Shown in pieces: positions 43,460-51,899 of a DNA stretch of 64,000 nt. The position numbers and the translations under genes are program-made. Numbering within the stretch: the stretch's first letter is position 1; every line of letters begins with the position of its first letter. The DNA lies in assembly GCF_000482325.1 (NCBI RefSeq), contig NZ_AXVA01000010.1, positions 124,001 to 188,000 on the forward strand. The letters run 5' to 3'. Below the pieces are notes generated by a model. That model was not told the DNA's origin. It did not search any database and was given only the letters and a program-made list of their open reading frames with translations. Source of the DNA: Bacillus sp. UNC438CL73TsuS30 (lineage in GTDB: Bacteria > Bacillota > Bacilli > Bacillales > Cytobacillaceae).

Positions 43460-43557
43460 AAAAATGGTTTTTCACGCCCCATACCCATCAAAAGGGCCAA
43501 TTTCCCCTTAGAGAAAAACCTTTTTTCAACCATAAATATCCTCGAAAAAGCATTTTT
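43460..43557 (+). promoter_or_regulatory. ComK binding region upstream of ssbB
   Basis: Three perfect AT-boxes of the form AAAA-N5-TTTT lie at 43460-43472, 43514-43526 and 43545-43557. Boxes two and three are separated by exactly 18 bases, one of the spacings known for functional ComK K-boxes. They lie 67-164 bases before ssbB, a known ComK-controlled competence gene. Confidence 0.8.
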
Positions 43558-43623
43558 CGTGATTTTACAGGGGGAGGCGGAGAGGACTATGATAAAGCCA
43601 TGAAACAGAGAGGAGTTGAACAA

Positions 43624-44040
43624 ATGATCAATCAAGTCACGCTTGTTGGAAGACTGACGAAGGATCCAGAGCTGAAAACAACGTCCGATGGAACCCCCGT
43701 TACACAGGTGACGCTCGCTGTAAGCCGAAATTTTCGCAACCATAATGGAGAGATTGAAGCAGACTTTGTTTTGTGCACGCTGTGGCGAAAGGCGGCTGAA
43801 AACACCGCGCAATACTGCCGGAAGGGTTCTGTCGTCGGGGTTACAGGGCGGCTGCATACCCGGAATTACGAAAAAGATGGAAAGAGGGTGTATATAACCG
43901 AGGTGGTCGGGGAGCAAATCCGCTTTTTAGGCGCCAAACCGCATGTGGCGAATTCAGGCCCGAGTCCGTCTCCACCCCAGACCCAGAGCCCGAATCCTGA
44001 ACTGATCGAAAAAAAGGAGGAAGTACCAGTTGGAAGCTAA
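43624..44040 (+). CDS. ssbB: Competence single-stranded DNA-binding protein SsbB
   Basis: OB-fold single-stranded DNA-binding protein, 138 residues, that coats incoming DNA during transformation. Core motifs: [46 protein letters not shown]. It has a Pro/Ser-rich tail but no acidic DDDIPF-type tip, so it is the SsbB rather than the SsbA paralogue. ATG 43624 follows AGAGGAG; the longer frame from 43432 runs over the ComK sites. ComK boxes upstream indicate competence control. Neighbour ywpF agrees with B. subtilis order. Confidence 0.92.
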   Translation: MINQVTLVGRLTKDPELKTTSDGTPVTQVTLAVSRNFRNHNGEIEADFVLCTLWRKAAENTAQYCRKGSVVGVTGRLHTRNYEKDGKRVYITEVVGEQIRFLGAKPHVANSGPSPSPPQTQSPNPELIEKKEEVPVGS

Positions 44041-44236
44041 TCACAGTGAAACTCTAGAGCGGCTCATGGAATCATTGATCAAAATGGTCGGGAAGGCAAA
44101 CCAAAAAGTAGACGGCTTGCAGCGAAGAGTCATCCAGCTTGAAACCTTTATCAAGGAGGAAAAGGAACGAGGCACCATCCGCATCTACCCCGAGCAACCT
44201 CAAGAATCCGCCTCATCCACCCCCCACATCAGTTGA
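44030..44236 (+). CDS. Small coiled-coil protein coupled to ssbB, 68 aa
   Basis: TTG 44030 lies inside the end of ssbB (11-base overlap) after AAAGGAGGAAG, so translation is coupled. The product starts [19 protein letters not shown] and continues with a heptad-like [20 protein letters not shown], predicted to be a coiled coil, then a Ser/Pro tail. Co-expression with ssbB from the ComK-type promoter suggests a competence-related accessory role; the family is not recognised. Confidence 0.65.
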   Translation: MEANHSETLERLMESLIKMVGKANQKVDGLQRRVIQLETFIKEEKERGTIRIYPEQPQESASSTPHIS

Positions 44237-44293
44237 TGGCCATGATTTCCTCACTATATAAAATCAAATGTCTCTCCTAGTCACCCCAAGTTT

Positions 44294-44320
44294 TCCGGCG
44301 ATTCTGCCGGATTTTTATTT
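44294..44320 (+). terminator. Terminator of the ssbB transcript
   Basis: TCCGGC (44294-44299) / GCCGGA (44306-44311) followed by TTTTTATTTTTTT. Confidence 0.8.
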
Positions 44321-44340
44321 TTTTGGTATAAAAAAACGGC

Positions 44341-44420
44341 AACAGGGCATAATGTTAGCAAAACCCCCTGTTTTTTATAAGAAGCCGCTGACATAGTTGT
44401 CCAGCGGCTTCTTTGTTTTT
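44341..44420 (+). terminator. Two further terminator-like hairpins in tandem
   Basis: AACAGGG (44341-44347) pairs with CCCTGTT followed by TTTTT (to 44376). GAAGCCGCTG (44381-44390) pairs with CAGCGGCTTC (44402-44411), followed by TTTGTTTTTTT. No gene lies between them. Confidence 0.6.
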
Positions 44421-44531
44421 TTGGGGGGAAAAGGTACATCGGATGTTCTCATGAATAACGTTTGGTAAGTATCGAAAGTAGGAGAAATTGTGAATAAAAA
44501 CGCACAATTCCACTTTTTGTTTCTAGGGTGA

Positions 44532-44561
44532 TTGCGGGAGAAGAAATTATTGTCATATAAT
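44532..44561 (+). promoter_or_regulatory. SigA-type promoter of the gene at 44592
   Basis: TTGCGG (44532-44537), 18-base spacer, TATAAT (44556-44561), 30 bases before the start. Confidence 0.55.
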
Positions 44562-44591
44562 GTAGATAATTGTAAGATTTGGAGTGATCAT

Positions 44592-44993
44592 ATGGATAAA
44601 AATCCGAGCAGTTCGTTGAACTTTATTGGCGTCATGCTAAGTAATCGCGAAATTATGATCAAGAGCAAGCCAGGCTTTTTCGATGCATTAACGCTTTCCA
44701 AAGACCCATCTCAGAGCAGCTTCTATCAAACCATTCCTCTTGGCGATACACATTCAGTATCCATCTATTACTATAACAAAAGATTTCAATTTACCTATCA
44801 AAATCATTCATTTCAGCTTTTCGAAGGAAATCAGCAGCTCAGTGAGCAAGCCGTTTATAATATTTTAAATAATTTTATCGTAAAAGAAGGGAATAAGGCT
44901 TCCTATTTAACAAGCTTCCCAGAAGATAAAATCAGGATGGCGAAAAGGAAGAAAACCCGCGTGCTGGCGGAGAGTAAGCGGGTCAGGGAGTGA
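44592..44993 (+). CDS. Cytosolic protein, 133 aa, unknown
   Basis: ATG 44592 follows GGAGTGATCAT and begins MDKNPSSSLNFIGVMLSNRE. The protein is soluble, with alternating strands (HSVSIYYYNKRFQFTYQNHSF), a helix (QAVYNILNNFIVKEG) and a strongly basic C-terminus (AKRKKTRVLAESKRVRE), which suggests nucleic-acid or membrane-surface contact. It is monocistronic, with its own promoter and terminator. I do not recognise the family. Confidence 0.75.
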   Translation: MDKNPSSSLNFIGVMLSNREIMIKSKPGFFDALTLSKDPSQSSFYQTIPLGDTHSVSIYYYNKRFQFTYQNHSFQLFEGNQQLSEQAVYNILNNFIVKEGNKASYLTSFPEDKIRMAKRKKTRVLAESKRVRE

Positions 44994-45009
44994 TTAGATT
45001 TTAAGAAAT

Positions 45010-45038
45010 AAGCTAGGCATCCAGCCTAGCTTATTTTT
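45010..45038 (+). terminator. Terminator of the gene at 44592
   Basis: AAGCTAGGC / GCCTAGCTT with ATCCA loop, followed by ATTTTTTT. Confidence 0.85.
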
Positions 45039-45052
45039 TTGCCAGTTCAAGC

Positions 45053-45107
45053 TGTTCACTCCACACGGACAAAAGGGGCGAAAAGTCCACGGGCGGTGCC
45101 TGTCACC
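45053..45107 (+). repeat. GTCCA-type element ending in GGTGCCTGTCACC
   Basis: GTTCACTCCACACGGAC, then AAAAGTCCACGGGC and the core GGTGCCTGTCACC (45095-45107), upstream of the 3D-domain gene. Confidence 0.75.
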
Positions 45108-45179
45108 GCATTTGGTAATTGTCCCCTTTTGGTGAAATTTCGGCTTATATGACAAAAGTGGGGTGAATTTTAATGTTTT

Positions 45180-45196
45180 TGTAACATTGCTGGTAT
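45180..45196 (+). promoter_or_regulatory. WalR-like binding site
   Basis: TGTAAC-N5-TGGTAT matches the WalR consensus TGTWAH-N5-TGTWAH except for one base. It lies 36 bases before a cell-wall gene of the type controlled by WalR in Bacillus (yocH, cwlO). Confidence 0.5.
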
Positions 45197-45232
45197 ATTG
45201 ATTTGATATAAATAGGGAAAGGGGGAAAGAGT

Positions 45233-46330
45233 ATGCAATTTTTTAAGCGTATGATTCTCGTAATTTTTACATTAACATTGTGTGGAACTGGTTCAATCAT
45301 GACATATGCCGAGAGCAATACGGAAGCATTACATAATGTCGAGCAGGACCTTCAGCAAAAAGCACAAGAAAAGCAATCTGTTTCAAACGAGATGACAAAC
45401 ATTAAGCAAGAAATGGACTCAATCTATAAATATATTTCAGCGAACAAAGAAGCGTTGACCAAAACGCAAAACAAAATTGATGAGACCAATAAGCTCATTG
45501 AGCAGAAAAAAGAAGAAATTGTCACTGTTGAGGACAAAATTCTGGCCCGCCAAGATGTCATGAAAAAGCGGCTAGTCGCCCTTCAGCACGACAATAGTGT
45601 AAGCTTAGTGATCAAGGTTCTACTAAACGCCAAAAGTTTTGATGACTTACTACAACGCGCAAGTGCGGTCTCGGCTCTATTTAACGCTGACCAAAGCATT
45701 TTAGATGACCAGAAACATGACCTTAAACAGATTGAAGACGATAAAAAAGAGATTGATCAACAAGAGCAGGTTTTAAAAGAGGAACAAAAAAACCTAGCCA
45801 ATCAGCAGGAACAACTTAGTTTGAATCTGCAAAAAAGACAAGAGACCTTAAAAGAAATGCAAGATAAATATAGCAAAATCGATAAAGAAATGGCGCTTGC
45901 CAAAAAAGAAAAAGCAAGCATTCAAGCTGAGCTAAGAGCGGCTGAAGAAAGAGTTCGCAAGGAACAGGCAGCGGCAAAATCGAGGGCAGTAGCTGCATCG
46001 GCATCTGCAGGAAGCCAGCAAAACGATTCACAACCGACAGGCAACGGGGAAACTTTTTATGTTACCGCAACCGCCTATAGCTACTCAAGTTCTGGTGCGA
46101 TTACAAGAATGGGTTACAATATTAAAGAAAACCCATATATGAAGCTTATTGCCGTTGACCCATCTGTCATTCCATTAGGAAGCAAAGTTTGGGTAGAAGG
46201 CTACGGGGTCGCAGTTGCAGGCGATACAGGCGGTGCTATCCACGGCCACATAATCGATGTTTTAAAACCAACCAAAGCGCAAGCTCTAGCCTGGGGCAGA
46301 AGAACCGTGAAAGTGAAAATATTAGATTAG
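45233..46330 (+). CDS. Secreted cell-wall protein: coiled coil plus 3D domain
   Basis: Protein of 365 residues with a signal peptide (RMILVIFTLTLCGTGSIMTYA). A long PcsB/CwlO-like coiled coil (about 30-245) and an Ala/Ser linker lead to a C-terminal 3D domain (about 275-365) with its aspartates in IAVDPSVIPLGS, VAGDTGG and HIIDVL. The 3D domain is the lytic-transglycosylase-like (MltA/YocH) fold. It probably remodels peptidoglycan, and the coiled coil may dock to FtsEX or autoinhibit, as known for CwlO/PcsB. GGGAAAGGGGG precedes ATG 45233. A WalR-like site lies upstream. Confidence 0.88.
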   Translation: MQFFKRMILVIFTLTLCGTGSIMTYAESNTEALHNVEQDLQQKAQEKQSVSNEMTNIKQEMDSIYKYISANKEALTKTQNKIDETNKLIEQKKEEIVTVEDKILARQDVMKKRLVALQHDNSVSLVIKVLLNAKSFDDLLQRASAVSALFNADQSILDDQKHDLKQIEDDKKEIDQQEQVLKEEQKNLANQQEQLSLNLQKRQETLKEMQDKYSKIDKEMALAKKEKASIQAELRAAEERVRKEQAAAKSRAVAASASAGSQQNDSQPTGNGETFYVTATAYSYSSSGAITRMGYNIKENPYMKLIAVDPSVIPLGSKVWVEGYGVAVAGDTGGAIHGHIIDVLKPTKAQALAWGRRTVKVKILD

Positions 46331-46340
46331 TAACCAAGAA

Positions 46341-46378
46341 AGAGACCAAACACGCAAATTGTTTGGTCTCTTTTTTTA
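46341..46378 (+). terminator. Terminator of the 3D-domain gene
   Basis: AGAGACCAAAC / GTTTGGTCTCT (11 bp) followed by TTTTTT. Confidence 0.88.
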
Positions 46379-46380
46379 GG

Positions 46381-46429
46381 ATTCGACAAAAATCGGGTGG
46401 TGACAGGCACCACCCGATTTTTGTCGAAT
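46381..46429. repeat. Perfect 22-bp inverted repeat with GGTGACAGGCACC centre
   Basis: The left arm 46381-46402 and right arm 46408-46429 are exact reverse complements around ACAGG. The centre is the GGTGCCTGTCACC core in reverse orientation (46399-46411). Confidence 0.85.
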
Positions 46430-46506
46430 AAATAAAATTGTATTGACTTGTATCCAGTTCCCGCCTACAGTAATATTGGATATTAATTCCATAGAACGGA
46501 GGGTGG

Positions 46507-47631
46507 ATGTTGAAAAGACAATATGATTTGGACTGGATTCGTGTGTTCGCGACGCTCGCGGTATTTTTTTACCACTGCTCGATGTTTTTTAACCCATTTC
46601 CTTGGCATGTCAAAAATAATCAAATAGATTCAGGGAGTATTTTAGTATTTTCCTTATTTGTGGGTGCTTGGATCATGCCGATCTTTTTCGCGGTATCAGG
46701 AATCAGTGTGACGTATGCCTTGAAAAATCGCCCCGTGACTGCTTTTTTCAAAGAACGGTTGATTCGGCTAGGAGTGCCGCTTGTGTTTGGGGTATTCATC
46801 TTAACTCCTCACCAAATTTTTCTTGAACGAATTGCCAACCGTCAGTTTAATGGTTCATTCCTAGAGTTTCTTCCTCACTATTTTGATGGGATTTATTTAG
46901 ATTTTGGCGGAACAGGAAATTTCGCATTCTTTGGACTACATCTTTGGTATCTACTCGTACTGCTCGTATTCTCCTTTCTTACGATACCTATATTTAAAAA
47001 AATCCCTTGCAGTGGAAGATTTGGCCGGGTCCATTTGTGGCTGCTGCCGTTTATTCTTTTTGCATCAGGATTAGTCAAAACTCAGGGGTTAGGCGGCTGG
47101 GACCTTGTATTTTATCTAATCGTCTTTATTTATGGTTATTACTTTTTTTCAAGTGAAGCTTTTAAAGATAATCTTCAAGCCACAATCAAGATTCACATGA
47201 CGCTTGCCTTGATTTCTTCCGCTGTATACATCGTCTGGTTTATGAAGGCTTATCCTCAACCGGGATCGGTGGAGGAGATCATCTTTTTTGCTGTCCGAAC
47301 GATTAATTGCTGGAGCTTGTTACTATGCATCTTCTTCCTGGCAGACAAATATTTATCTATGACCAATCGTTTTCTGAAGTATGCAAGTGAAGCGTCAATG
47401 CCATTTTATGTTTTGCATCAGCCTGTCATTGTGCTGCTTGGCTTTTTCATCCGCGAGCTATCATGGCCGATAGCTGTTAAGCTGGTTTTTCTGATTTCCA
47501 TTTCCTTTATCTTGATTATGGGTGGCTATCACTTTGTTGTTCGGCGCTTTAGCGTGCTGAGGTTTTTGTTTGGGATGAAGGGGGAAATTAGGAAAAACAA
47601 AGCACAAGCAACGTATTCTCTACATAAATAG
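46507..47631 (+). CDS. Acyltransferase-3 family membrane protein
   Basis: Integral membrane O-acyltransferase of 374 residues with about ten helices. It opens with the family signature YDLDWIRVFATLAVFFYHCSM (the conserved RxxA and His), followed by FFAVSGISVTYALKNR and FFKERLIRLGVPLVFG. Such proteins transfer acetyl or succinyl groups to extracellular sugars or wall polymers; the substrate cannot be read from sequence. GGAGGGTGG lies just before ATG 46507. It appears monocistronic. Confidence 0.85.
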   Translation: MLKRQYDLDWIRVFATLAVFFYHCSMFFNPFPWHVKNNQIDSGSILVFSLFVGAWIMPIFFAVSGISVTYALKNRPVTAFFKERLIRLGVPLVFGVFILTPHQIFLERIANRQFNGSFLEFLPHYFDGIYLDFGGTGNFAFFGLHLWYLLVLLVFSFLTIPIFKKIPCSGRFGRVHLWLLPFILFASGLVKTQGLGGWDLVFYLIVFIYGYYFFSSEAFKDNLQATIKIHMTLALISSAVYIVWFMKAYPQPGSVEEIIFFAVRTINCWSLLLCIFFLADKYLSMTNRFLKYASEASMPFYVLHQPVIVLLGFFIRELSWPIAVKLVFLISISFILIMGGYHFVVRRFSVLRFLFGMKGEIRKNKAQATYSLHK

Positions 47632-47751
47632 GTGGAATTCCAGGTTGGAAATTTGGACTATTATTTGTAAAAAATTCCTTTATAATAGATTTAGGTGGGA
47701 GCCCTACAGTGAATCTGGGGTGCACCAATTTTATTAGAGGGGGGAAATTCC

Positions 47752-48222
47752 ATGTCGAATGATCATGAGGTTATATTAGATAAAGGAAAACAAAATGATC
47801 CAAAAATAAAAGTGGAAAGGAAAGAGGGAGAACCGACTTCCGCTTTCAAAGGGGCTTCATGGGCAGCGCTGTTAGTAGGGGTTGCGGCGTATCTCATCGG
47901 TCTGTTTAACGCAACAATGCAGCTGAACGAAAAAGGATATTACTTTGCCGTTTTAGTGTTCGGGCTCTATGCAGCGGTATCTTTACAAAAAGCAGTAAGA
48001 GATAGGGAAGAGGGAATCCCTGTAACGAATATTTATTATGGGATTAGCTGGTTTGCGATGATTGTATCGATTTCATTAATGGTTATCGGGTTATATAATG
48101 CAGGAAGTATTGTGTTAAGTGAAAAGGGATTTTATGGGATGTCGTTTGTTCTGAGCTTATTTGCAGCCATTACGGTCCAAAAGAATATTCGAGATACACA
48201 GAGGGCAAGAGAAAGAGATTGA
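47752..48222 (+). CDS. YiaA/YiaB-type four-helix membrane protein
   Basis: Protein of 156 residues. The hydrophilic N-terminus is followed by two repeats, each of two membrane helices and a charged loop. The repeats correspond: AALLVGVAAYLIGLFNA ... KGYYFAVLVFGLYAAVSLQKAVRD and FAMIVSISLMVIGLYNA ... KGFYGMSFVLSLFAAITVQKNIRD. This internal duplication is the YiaA/YiaB double-helix family. The role is unknown. GAGGGGGGAAA precedes ATG 47752. Confidence 0.88.
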   Translation: MSNDHEVILDKGKQNDPKIKVERKEGEPTSAFKGASWAALLVGVAAYLIGLFNATMQLNEKGYYFAVLVFGLYAAVSLQKAVRDREEGIPVTNIYYGISWFAMIVSISLMVIGLYNAGSIVLSEKGFYGMSFVLSLFAAITVQKNIRDTQRARERD

Positions 48223-48251
48223 ACGACAGGGAACTGTCGTTTTTTTTTTTG
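48222..48251 (+). terminator. Terminator of the YiaA/B-type gene
   Basis: AACGACAG / CTGTCGTT with GGAA loop, followed by a run of T. Confidence 0.9.
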
Positions 48252-48280
48252 CTCAAGCAGGGTGTTCCTGGAAAGGGAAA

Positions 48281-48406
48281 TTGTCGATATCCTTTTGAAA
48301 AGTGTTGATATACGGTCAAAAAGTGTCGATATCCGATGGAAAAGTGTTAATATAGTAACGATTTGTGTTGATAGCTGGTCAAAAAGTGTCGATATAATCG
48401 AAAATC
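48281..48406. repeat. Iterated AGTGT(C/T)GATAT motifs
   Basis: Motifs of type GTCGATAT or GTTGATAT, most preceded by AAA(A)GT, recur about six times at irregular 15-30 base spacing. There is no gene. Confidence 0.65.
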
Positions 48407-48498
48407 ATGGTGGAAAAAATCTGTCGGCAACTGGTTTTTGGTAGTAACTGTTTATCTTTTTGCTAAAACTGCGGCTTCTTCAATAATAGACCATCAAT

Positions 48499-48551
48499 GT
48501 CCACCCCACACGCACAAAAACAGCAAAAAGTCCACGAACGGTGCCTGTCAC
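48499..48551 (+). repeat. GTCCA-type element ending in GGTGCCTGTCAC
   Basis: GTCCACCCCACACGCAC, AAAAAGTCCACGAAC and the core 48540-48551, just beyond the 3' end of ywqA. Confidence 0.75.
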
Positions 48552-48589
48552 TTTAGTGGATCACCGTATGAGGTGGACTTTTCACATTG

Positions 48590-51502
48590 TTACCCCAAAT
48601 AGACTAAATCCTTCAGCTCATCTGTCGAGAGTTCGGTGATCCAGTTTTCGCTTTGGATGATTTGGTCATTTAAGAATTGCTTTTTCTCGAGCATGGCGTC
48701 GATTTTCTCTTCAAGGGTTCCGGTACAAATCAGCTTATGAACGTGGACAAACCGCGACTGCCCAATTCGATACGCTCGGTCCGTGGCCTGATTCTCAACG
48801 GCCGGATTCCACCAACGATCATAGTGAATCACATGATTCGCCGCCGTCAAATTCAGCCCTGTTCCTCCTGCCTTCAACGACAGCAAGAACACCGGAAACT
48901 CGCCATTTTGGAACCGTTCGATCATCGTATCACGCTGCGTCTTCGCCACACTTCCGTTCAAAAACGGCGTCTCGATCCCAAACCGTTTCTTCAGTGCCGA
49001 ACGAATCATCTCGCCCATCTCGATATACTGCGTAAAAATTAAGCAACTTTCGCCAGAGTCCAGCACCGCATCGACTAAATCAACCAGCTTCTCTAATTTA
49101 TTCGAACGCTCCAGCAGCACACGTCCGGCAGACTGCTCTTTCAAATACAGCGCCGGATGATTGCACAACTGTTTCAAACGGCTCAACATCTGCAAAATCA
49201 AGCCCTTACGCTCAAACCCGGTCAATTTTTCAATCTGCTCAAACGTATCGCGCACGAGCTGTTCATACAGCGATGCCTGCTCCGTTGTCAGTGGACAGTA
49301 CTCCTTCTGCTCCTGCTTATCCGGCAAATTCAGCGCAACCTCTTCATCCTTCTTCGTCCGCCGCAACAAGAAGGGCCGAATCAACGCCTGCAGCTGATGC
49401 ACCTTTTCCTTCTTCTCATCCTTCTCAATTGGAATCACGAACTTCTTCTGGAACTGCCCCAAGCTTCCCAAATACCCATGATTCGTGAAATCAAAAATCG
49501 ACCATAGCTCCGACAAGCGATTTTCCATAGGCGTTCCGGTTAAAGCAACATGGTGACGGCCTCGCAGCCTGCGTACCGCTTTCGATTGTTTCGTCTGCGC
49601 GTTCTTAATGTTTTGCGCCTCGTCAATCGCAATCGTGCTCCAAATCGCCGATTCAAACTCATCGGAATCGAGATGGCTCAAGCCATAAGAAGTTAGCACC
49701 ACATCGACATTTTTTACCTTTTCCAAAAAAGCTTCTTCCTTCAAGCGGTTTGAACCATAATGCAAATAGACATCCATTTCCGGTCCAAAACGTTCGAGCT
49801 CTTTTTGCCAGTTACCGAGAACCGAGGTTGGGCAAATAATCAACGACGATTTCGTCGGAGTCTTCACCGTTGGAGCGGCTTCTTCCGCATCTTTTTTCCG
49901 TTTCCGGCTGCGAGACTCGGATTCAACCATAGCCGGTTCATCCCCAGCAAGCTCCTTCACCTTCAACAAATAAGAAATCAACTGCACCGTTTTTCCAAGC
50001 CCCATATCATCGGCAAGGACCGCGCCAAACCCGTGCTGCCTTAAAAACCACAGCCAGCTCATACCTAGCTGCTGGTAAGGGCGGAGCTCTCCGTTCAAGC
50101 CCTCCGGCACCGGTTCCATTGGGATTTCTTTTACTTCTGAAAGCTGCTTGATCATTTGTTTCCACTGACGGTTCAATTCGATTTGAATTTTTGCAAATGC
50201 CTTTGGATTTTCCAGTTCATCCTCGGTTTCTTCTGAATTCACCAGCTCCTGCTCAAGCAAATCACGGACCTGCAACCCTTCTTTTTCAGCCCGCTTCATT
50301 AAATCTTGAATTTGGCGAATAAACTGCGGATCGAGCTTCACCCAGCGGCCGCGGATATAGACAAGTCGGCGCTTTTCTTCGAAAAGCTGGCTGAATTCAT
50401 CCTCAGACAGGTCGACTCCGTTCATCGAAAAACGCCAGTTGAAATCGAGCATTGCCTGTAAGCCAACGAACGACGGGCGGTGACTGGATGTTCCTTTTAG
50501 CGACGCCTTCACTTTTAGGTTGGCATTTTTCATTGCCTGCCACCAAGAAGGGAGGAGGATCTCGACATCAAGTGCCACAAGGGTTTCACTTGCTTCGGTT
50601 AAGAACATCCAGGCTTCTTCCTCGGTGAGATGCGATTTTAAATGGGAAGGGTCGACATCATTTTCAAGCCACGGAATTAATCGCACCCAGCGGGCAATTT
50701 CCCGGTCGACTTTGTCGATATAAGGCTTCCATTTCCCGGGAATTTTCGACTCGAGTCCAACCATCTCATCGACATTTTTCTTTCCGCGCAAAAACACATC
50801 TAAATTCCAGGCGCCTTCACCGTCCTCCGGTTCTTCTAGCCGCAAGCCAATGGTAAATGGCGTATCGCTTTCCTTAATTCCAACCCACTCGAGCCAGCTT
50901 TCCTCATCAAAATACCGGGCAAGTTCCCCGCCGGAAATATTTTGTTTTTTCAAGAGGTCTAGCTTTGGTCCGAACAATTCCTTCATTGCTGAGTTCCTTG
51001 TTAAATAACCATCGAGTGCGTTGTTGTAGAGTTCACCGATAAATTGGAGTGCGGTTTCCGAGGGATTTTCCATTTCCTGCTCCCAAAAAGAGGGGTCAAA
51101 CTCTTCCTTTACCCGTTCCGGGAGTTGCCAGCGGAAATCTCCATGCTCCCACACCGAAAAGTCCGGAAGCCAATCTTTTTCAAGGATACCTTCGTGAAGT
51201 GCGAAAGCTGCAGCGAGGCAAATTTCCGCCTCTTCACTCCAGTCCCACTCAATAAAACGATTGAACGACTCCTTCGCAAAAAGCGATACCAGCTGCCAGC
51301 CGCTCAGCGGAACACCCTCCATTCCCCGTACATTCTCCGTTTCTAACAACGTGCCAAAAAAGCTTTCCTCATGTTGGCTGAACACGAGATTCTTCCAGTC
51401 ATCCGGATGTAAAAAGTGCCCGCGCTCCTCTTGCGCTGCGAGAAAATAGCGCCCATCTTCTAATTTCATTGTCAGCAATTTAATAAACCTAGTTTTAAGC
51501 AT
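48590..51502 (-). CDS. ywqA: SNF2-family DNA/RNA helicase YwqA
   Basis: Large ATP-dependent remodelling-type helicase, 970 residues. A bacterial SNF2-associated N-terminal region (about 1-470) precedes the two RecA-like lobes. Lobe 1 has LADDMGLGKTVQ (Walker A), TSYGL, and DEAQ in place of DEAH (IDEAQNIKN). Lobe 2 has LSLKAGGTGLNLT and QATDRAYRIGQ. MLKTRFIKLL at 51502 is chosen as start after AAGGAGC; a TTG nine codons upstream is possible. Position between ssbB and downstream genes matches B. subtilis ywqA. Function is not established; a role in RNA polymerase recycling or DNA transactions is likely. Confidence 0.92.
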   Translation of the reverse strand: MLKTRFIKLLTMKLEDGRYFLAAQEERGHFLHPDDWKNLVFSQHEESFFGTLLETENVRGMEGVPLSGWQLVSLFAKESFNRFIEWDWSEEAEICLAAAFALHEGILEKDWLPDFSVWEHGDFRWQLPERVKEEFDPSFWEQEMENPSETALQFIGELYNNALDGYLTRNSAMKELFGPKLDLLKKQNISGGELARYFDEESWLEWVGIKESDTPFTIGLRLEEPEDGEGAWNLDVFLRGKKNVDEMVGLESKIPGKWKPYIDKVDREIARWVRLIPWLENDVDPSHLKSHLTEEEAWMFLTEASETLVALDVEILLPSWWQAMKNANLKVKASLKGTSSHRPSFVGLQAMLDFNWRFSMNGVDLSEDEFSQLFEEKRRLVYIRGRWVKLDPQFIRQIQDLMKRAEKEGLQVRDLLEQELVNSEETEDELENPKAFAKIQIELNRQWKQMIKQLSEVKEIPMEPVPEGLNGELRPYQQLGMSWLWFLRQHGFGAVLADDMGLGKTVQLISYLLKVKELAGDEPAMVESESRSRKRKKDAEEAAPTVKTPTKSSLIICPTSVLGNWQKELERFGPEMDVYLHYGSNRLKEEAFLEKVKNVDVVLTSYGLSHLDSDEFESAIWSTIAIDEAQNIKNAQTKQSKAVRRLRGRHHVALTGTPMENRLSELWSIFDFTNHGYLGSLGQFQKKFVIPIEKDEKKEKVHQLQALIRPFLLRRTKKDEEVALNLPDKQEQKEYCPLTTEQASLYEQLVRDTFEQIEKLTGFERKGLILQMLSRLKQLCNHPALYLKEQSAGRVLLERSNKLEKLVDLVDAVLDSGESCLIFTQYIEMGEMIRSALKKRFGIETPFLNGSVAKTQRDTMIERFQNGEFPVFLLSLKAGGTGLNLTAANHVIHYDRWWNPAVENQATDRAYRIGQSRFVHVHKLICTGTLEEKIDAMLEKKQFLNDQIIQSENWITELSTDELKDLVYLG

Positions 51503-51652
51503 CGATCCCCGTGCTCCTTTACCGTACAAAAATCCATATTCCTTTATTATAACCCAAAAGTTGGGGTTTTGCTTCGGTGAGTAAATTTGTCCCTAAAGGG
51601 AAAAATAGGTCCGGGAAGATGTTTCCCGATTAAAAATGTGGGAGTGAATAGA

Positions 51653-51862
51653 ATGGCTGAAAACAGAGAACGCAATCGTGCTGATGTTGACGCTGGTGAA
51701 GCGGTTGGAACAGGTGCCGGGGCAGTCGCAGGTGCTGCTGTAGGTTCTGTTCTTGGACCAATTGGTACAGTCGCTGGAGCAGTTGTCGGTGGAGCATTAG
51801 GTAACAAAGCGGGAGATGCTGCTGATAACGCTGTCGATGAAGGTGCAGGACGAGAAGATTAG
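51653..51862 (+). CDS. Glycine-zipper small protein, 69 aa
   Basis: A charged N-terminus (MAENRERNRADVDAGEAV) is followed by a glycine-zipper segment (GTGAGAVAGAAVGSVLGPIG and further GGALGN) and an acidic tail (DNAVDEGAGRED). ATG 51653 follows GGGAGTG. Such proteins insert into or line membranes and are often stress-induced. It is divergent from ywqA and convergent with the amidase gene, sharing a terminator. The upstream region has a CGGGAA/TTCCCG hairpin (51612-51629); no promoter was identified. Confidence 0.75.
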   Translation: MAENRERNRADVDAGEAVGTGAGAVAGAAVGSVLGPIGTVAGAVVGGALGNKAGDAADNAVDEGAGRED

Positions 51863-51868
51863 CATAAT

Positions 51869-51899
51869 AAAATGGGACTTCGTAATGAGGTCCCATTTT
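51869..51899. terminator. Bidirectional terminator
   Basis: AAAATGGGAC (51869-51878) / GTCCCATTTT (51890-51899), between convergent genes. It overlaps the amidase stop codon. Confidence 0.85.

Noticed and set aside
44313..44420. Riboswitch or T-box between ssbB and the 44592 gene
   Set aside because: No T-box sequence, preQ1 or other aptamer signature fits; the hairpins look like plain terminators and a separate promoter follows at 44532.
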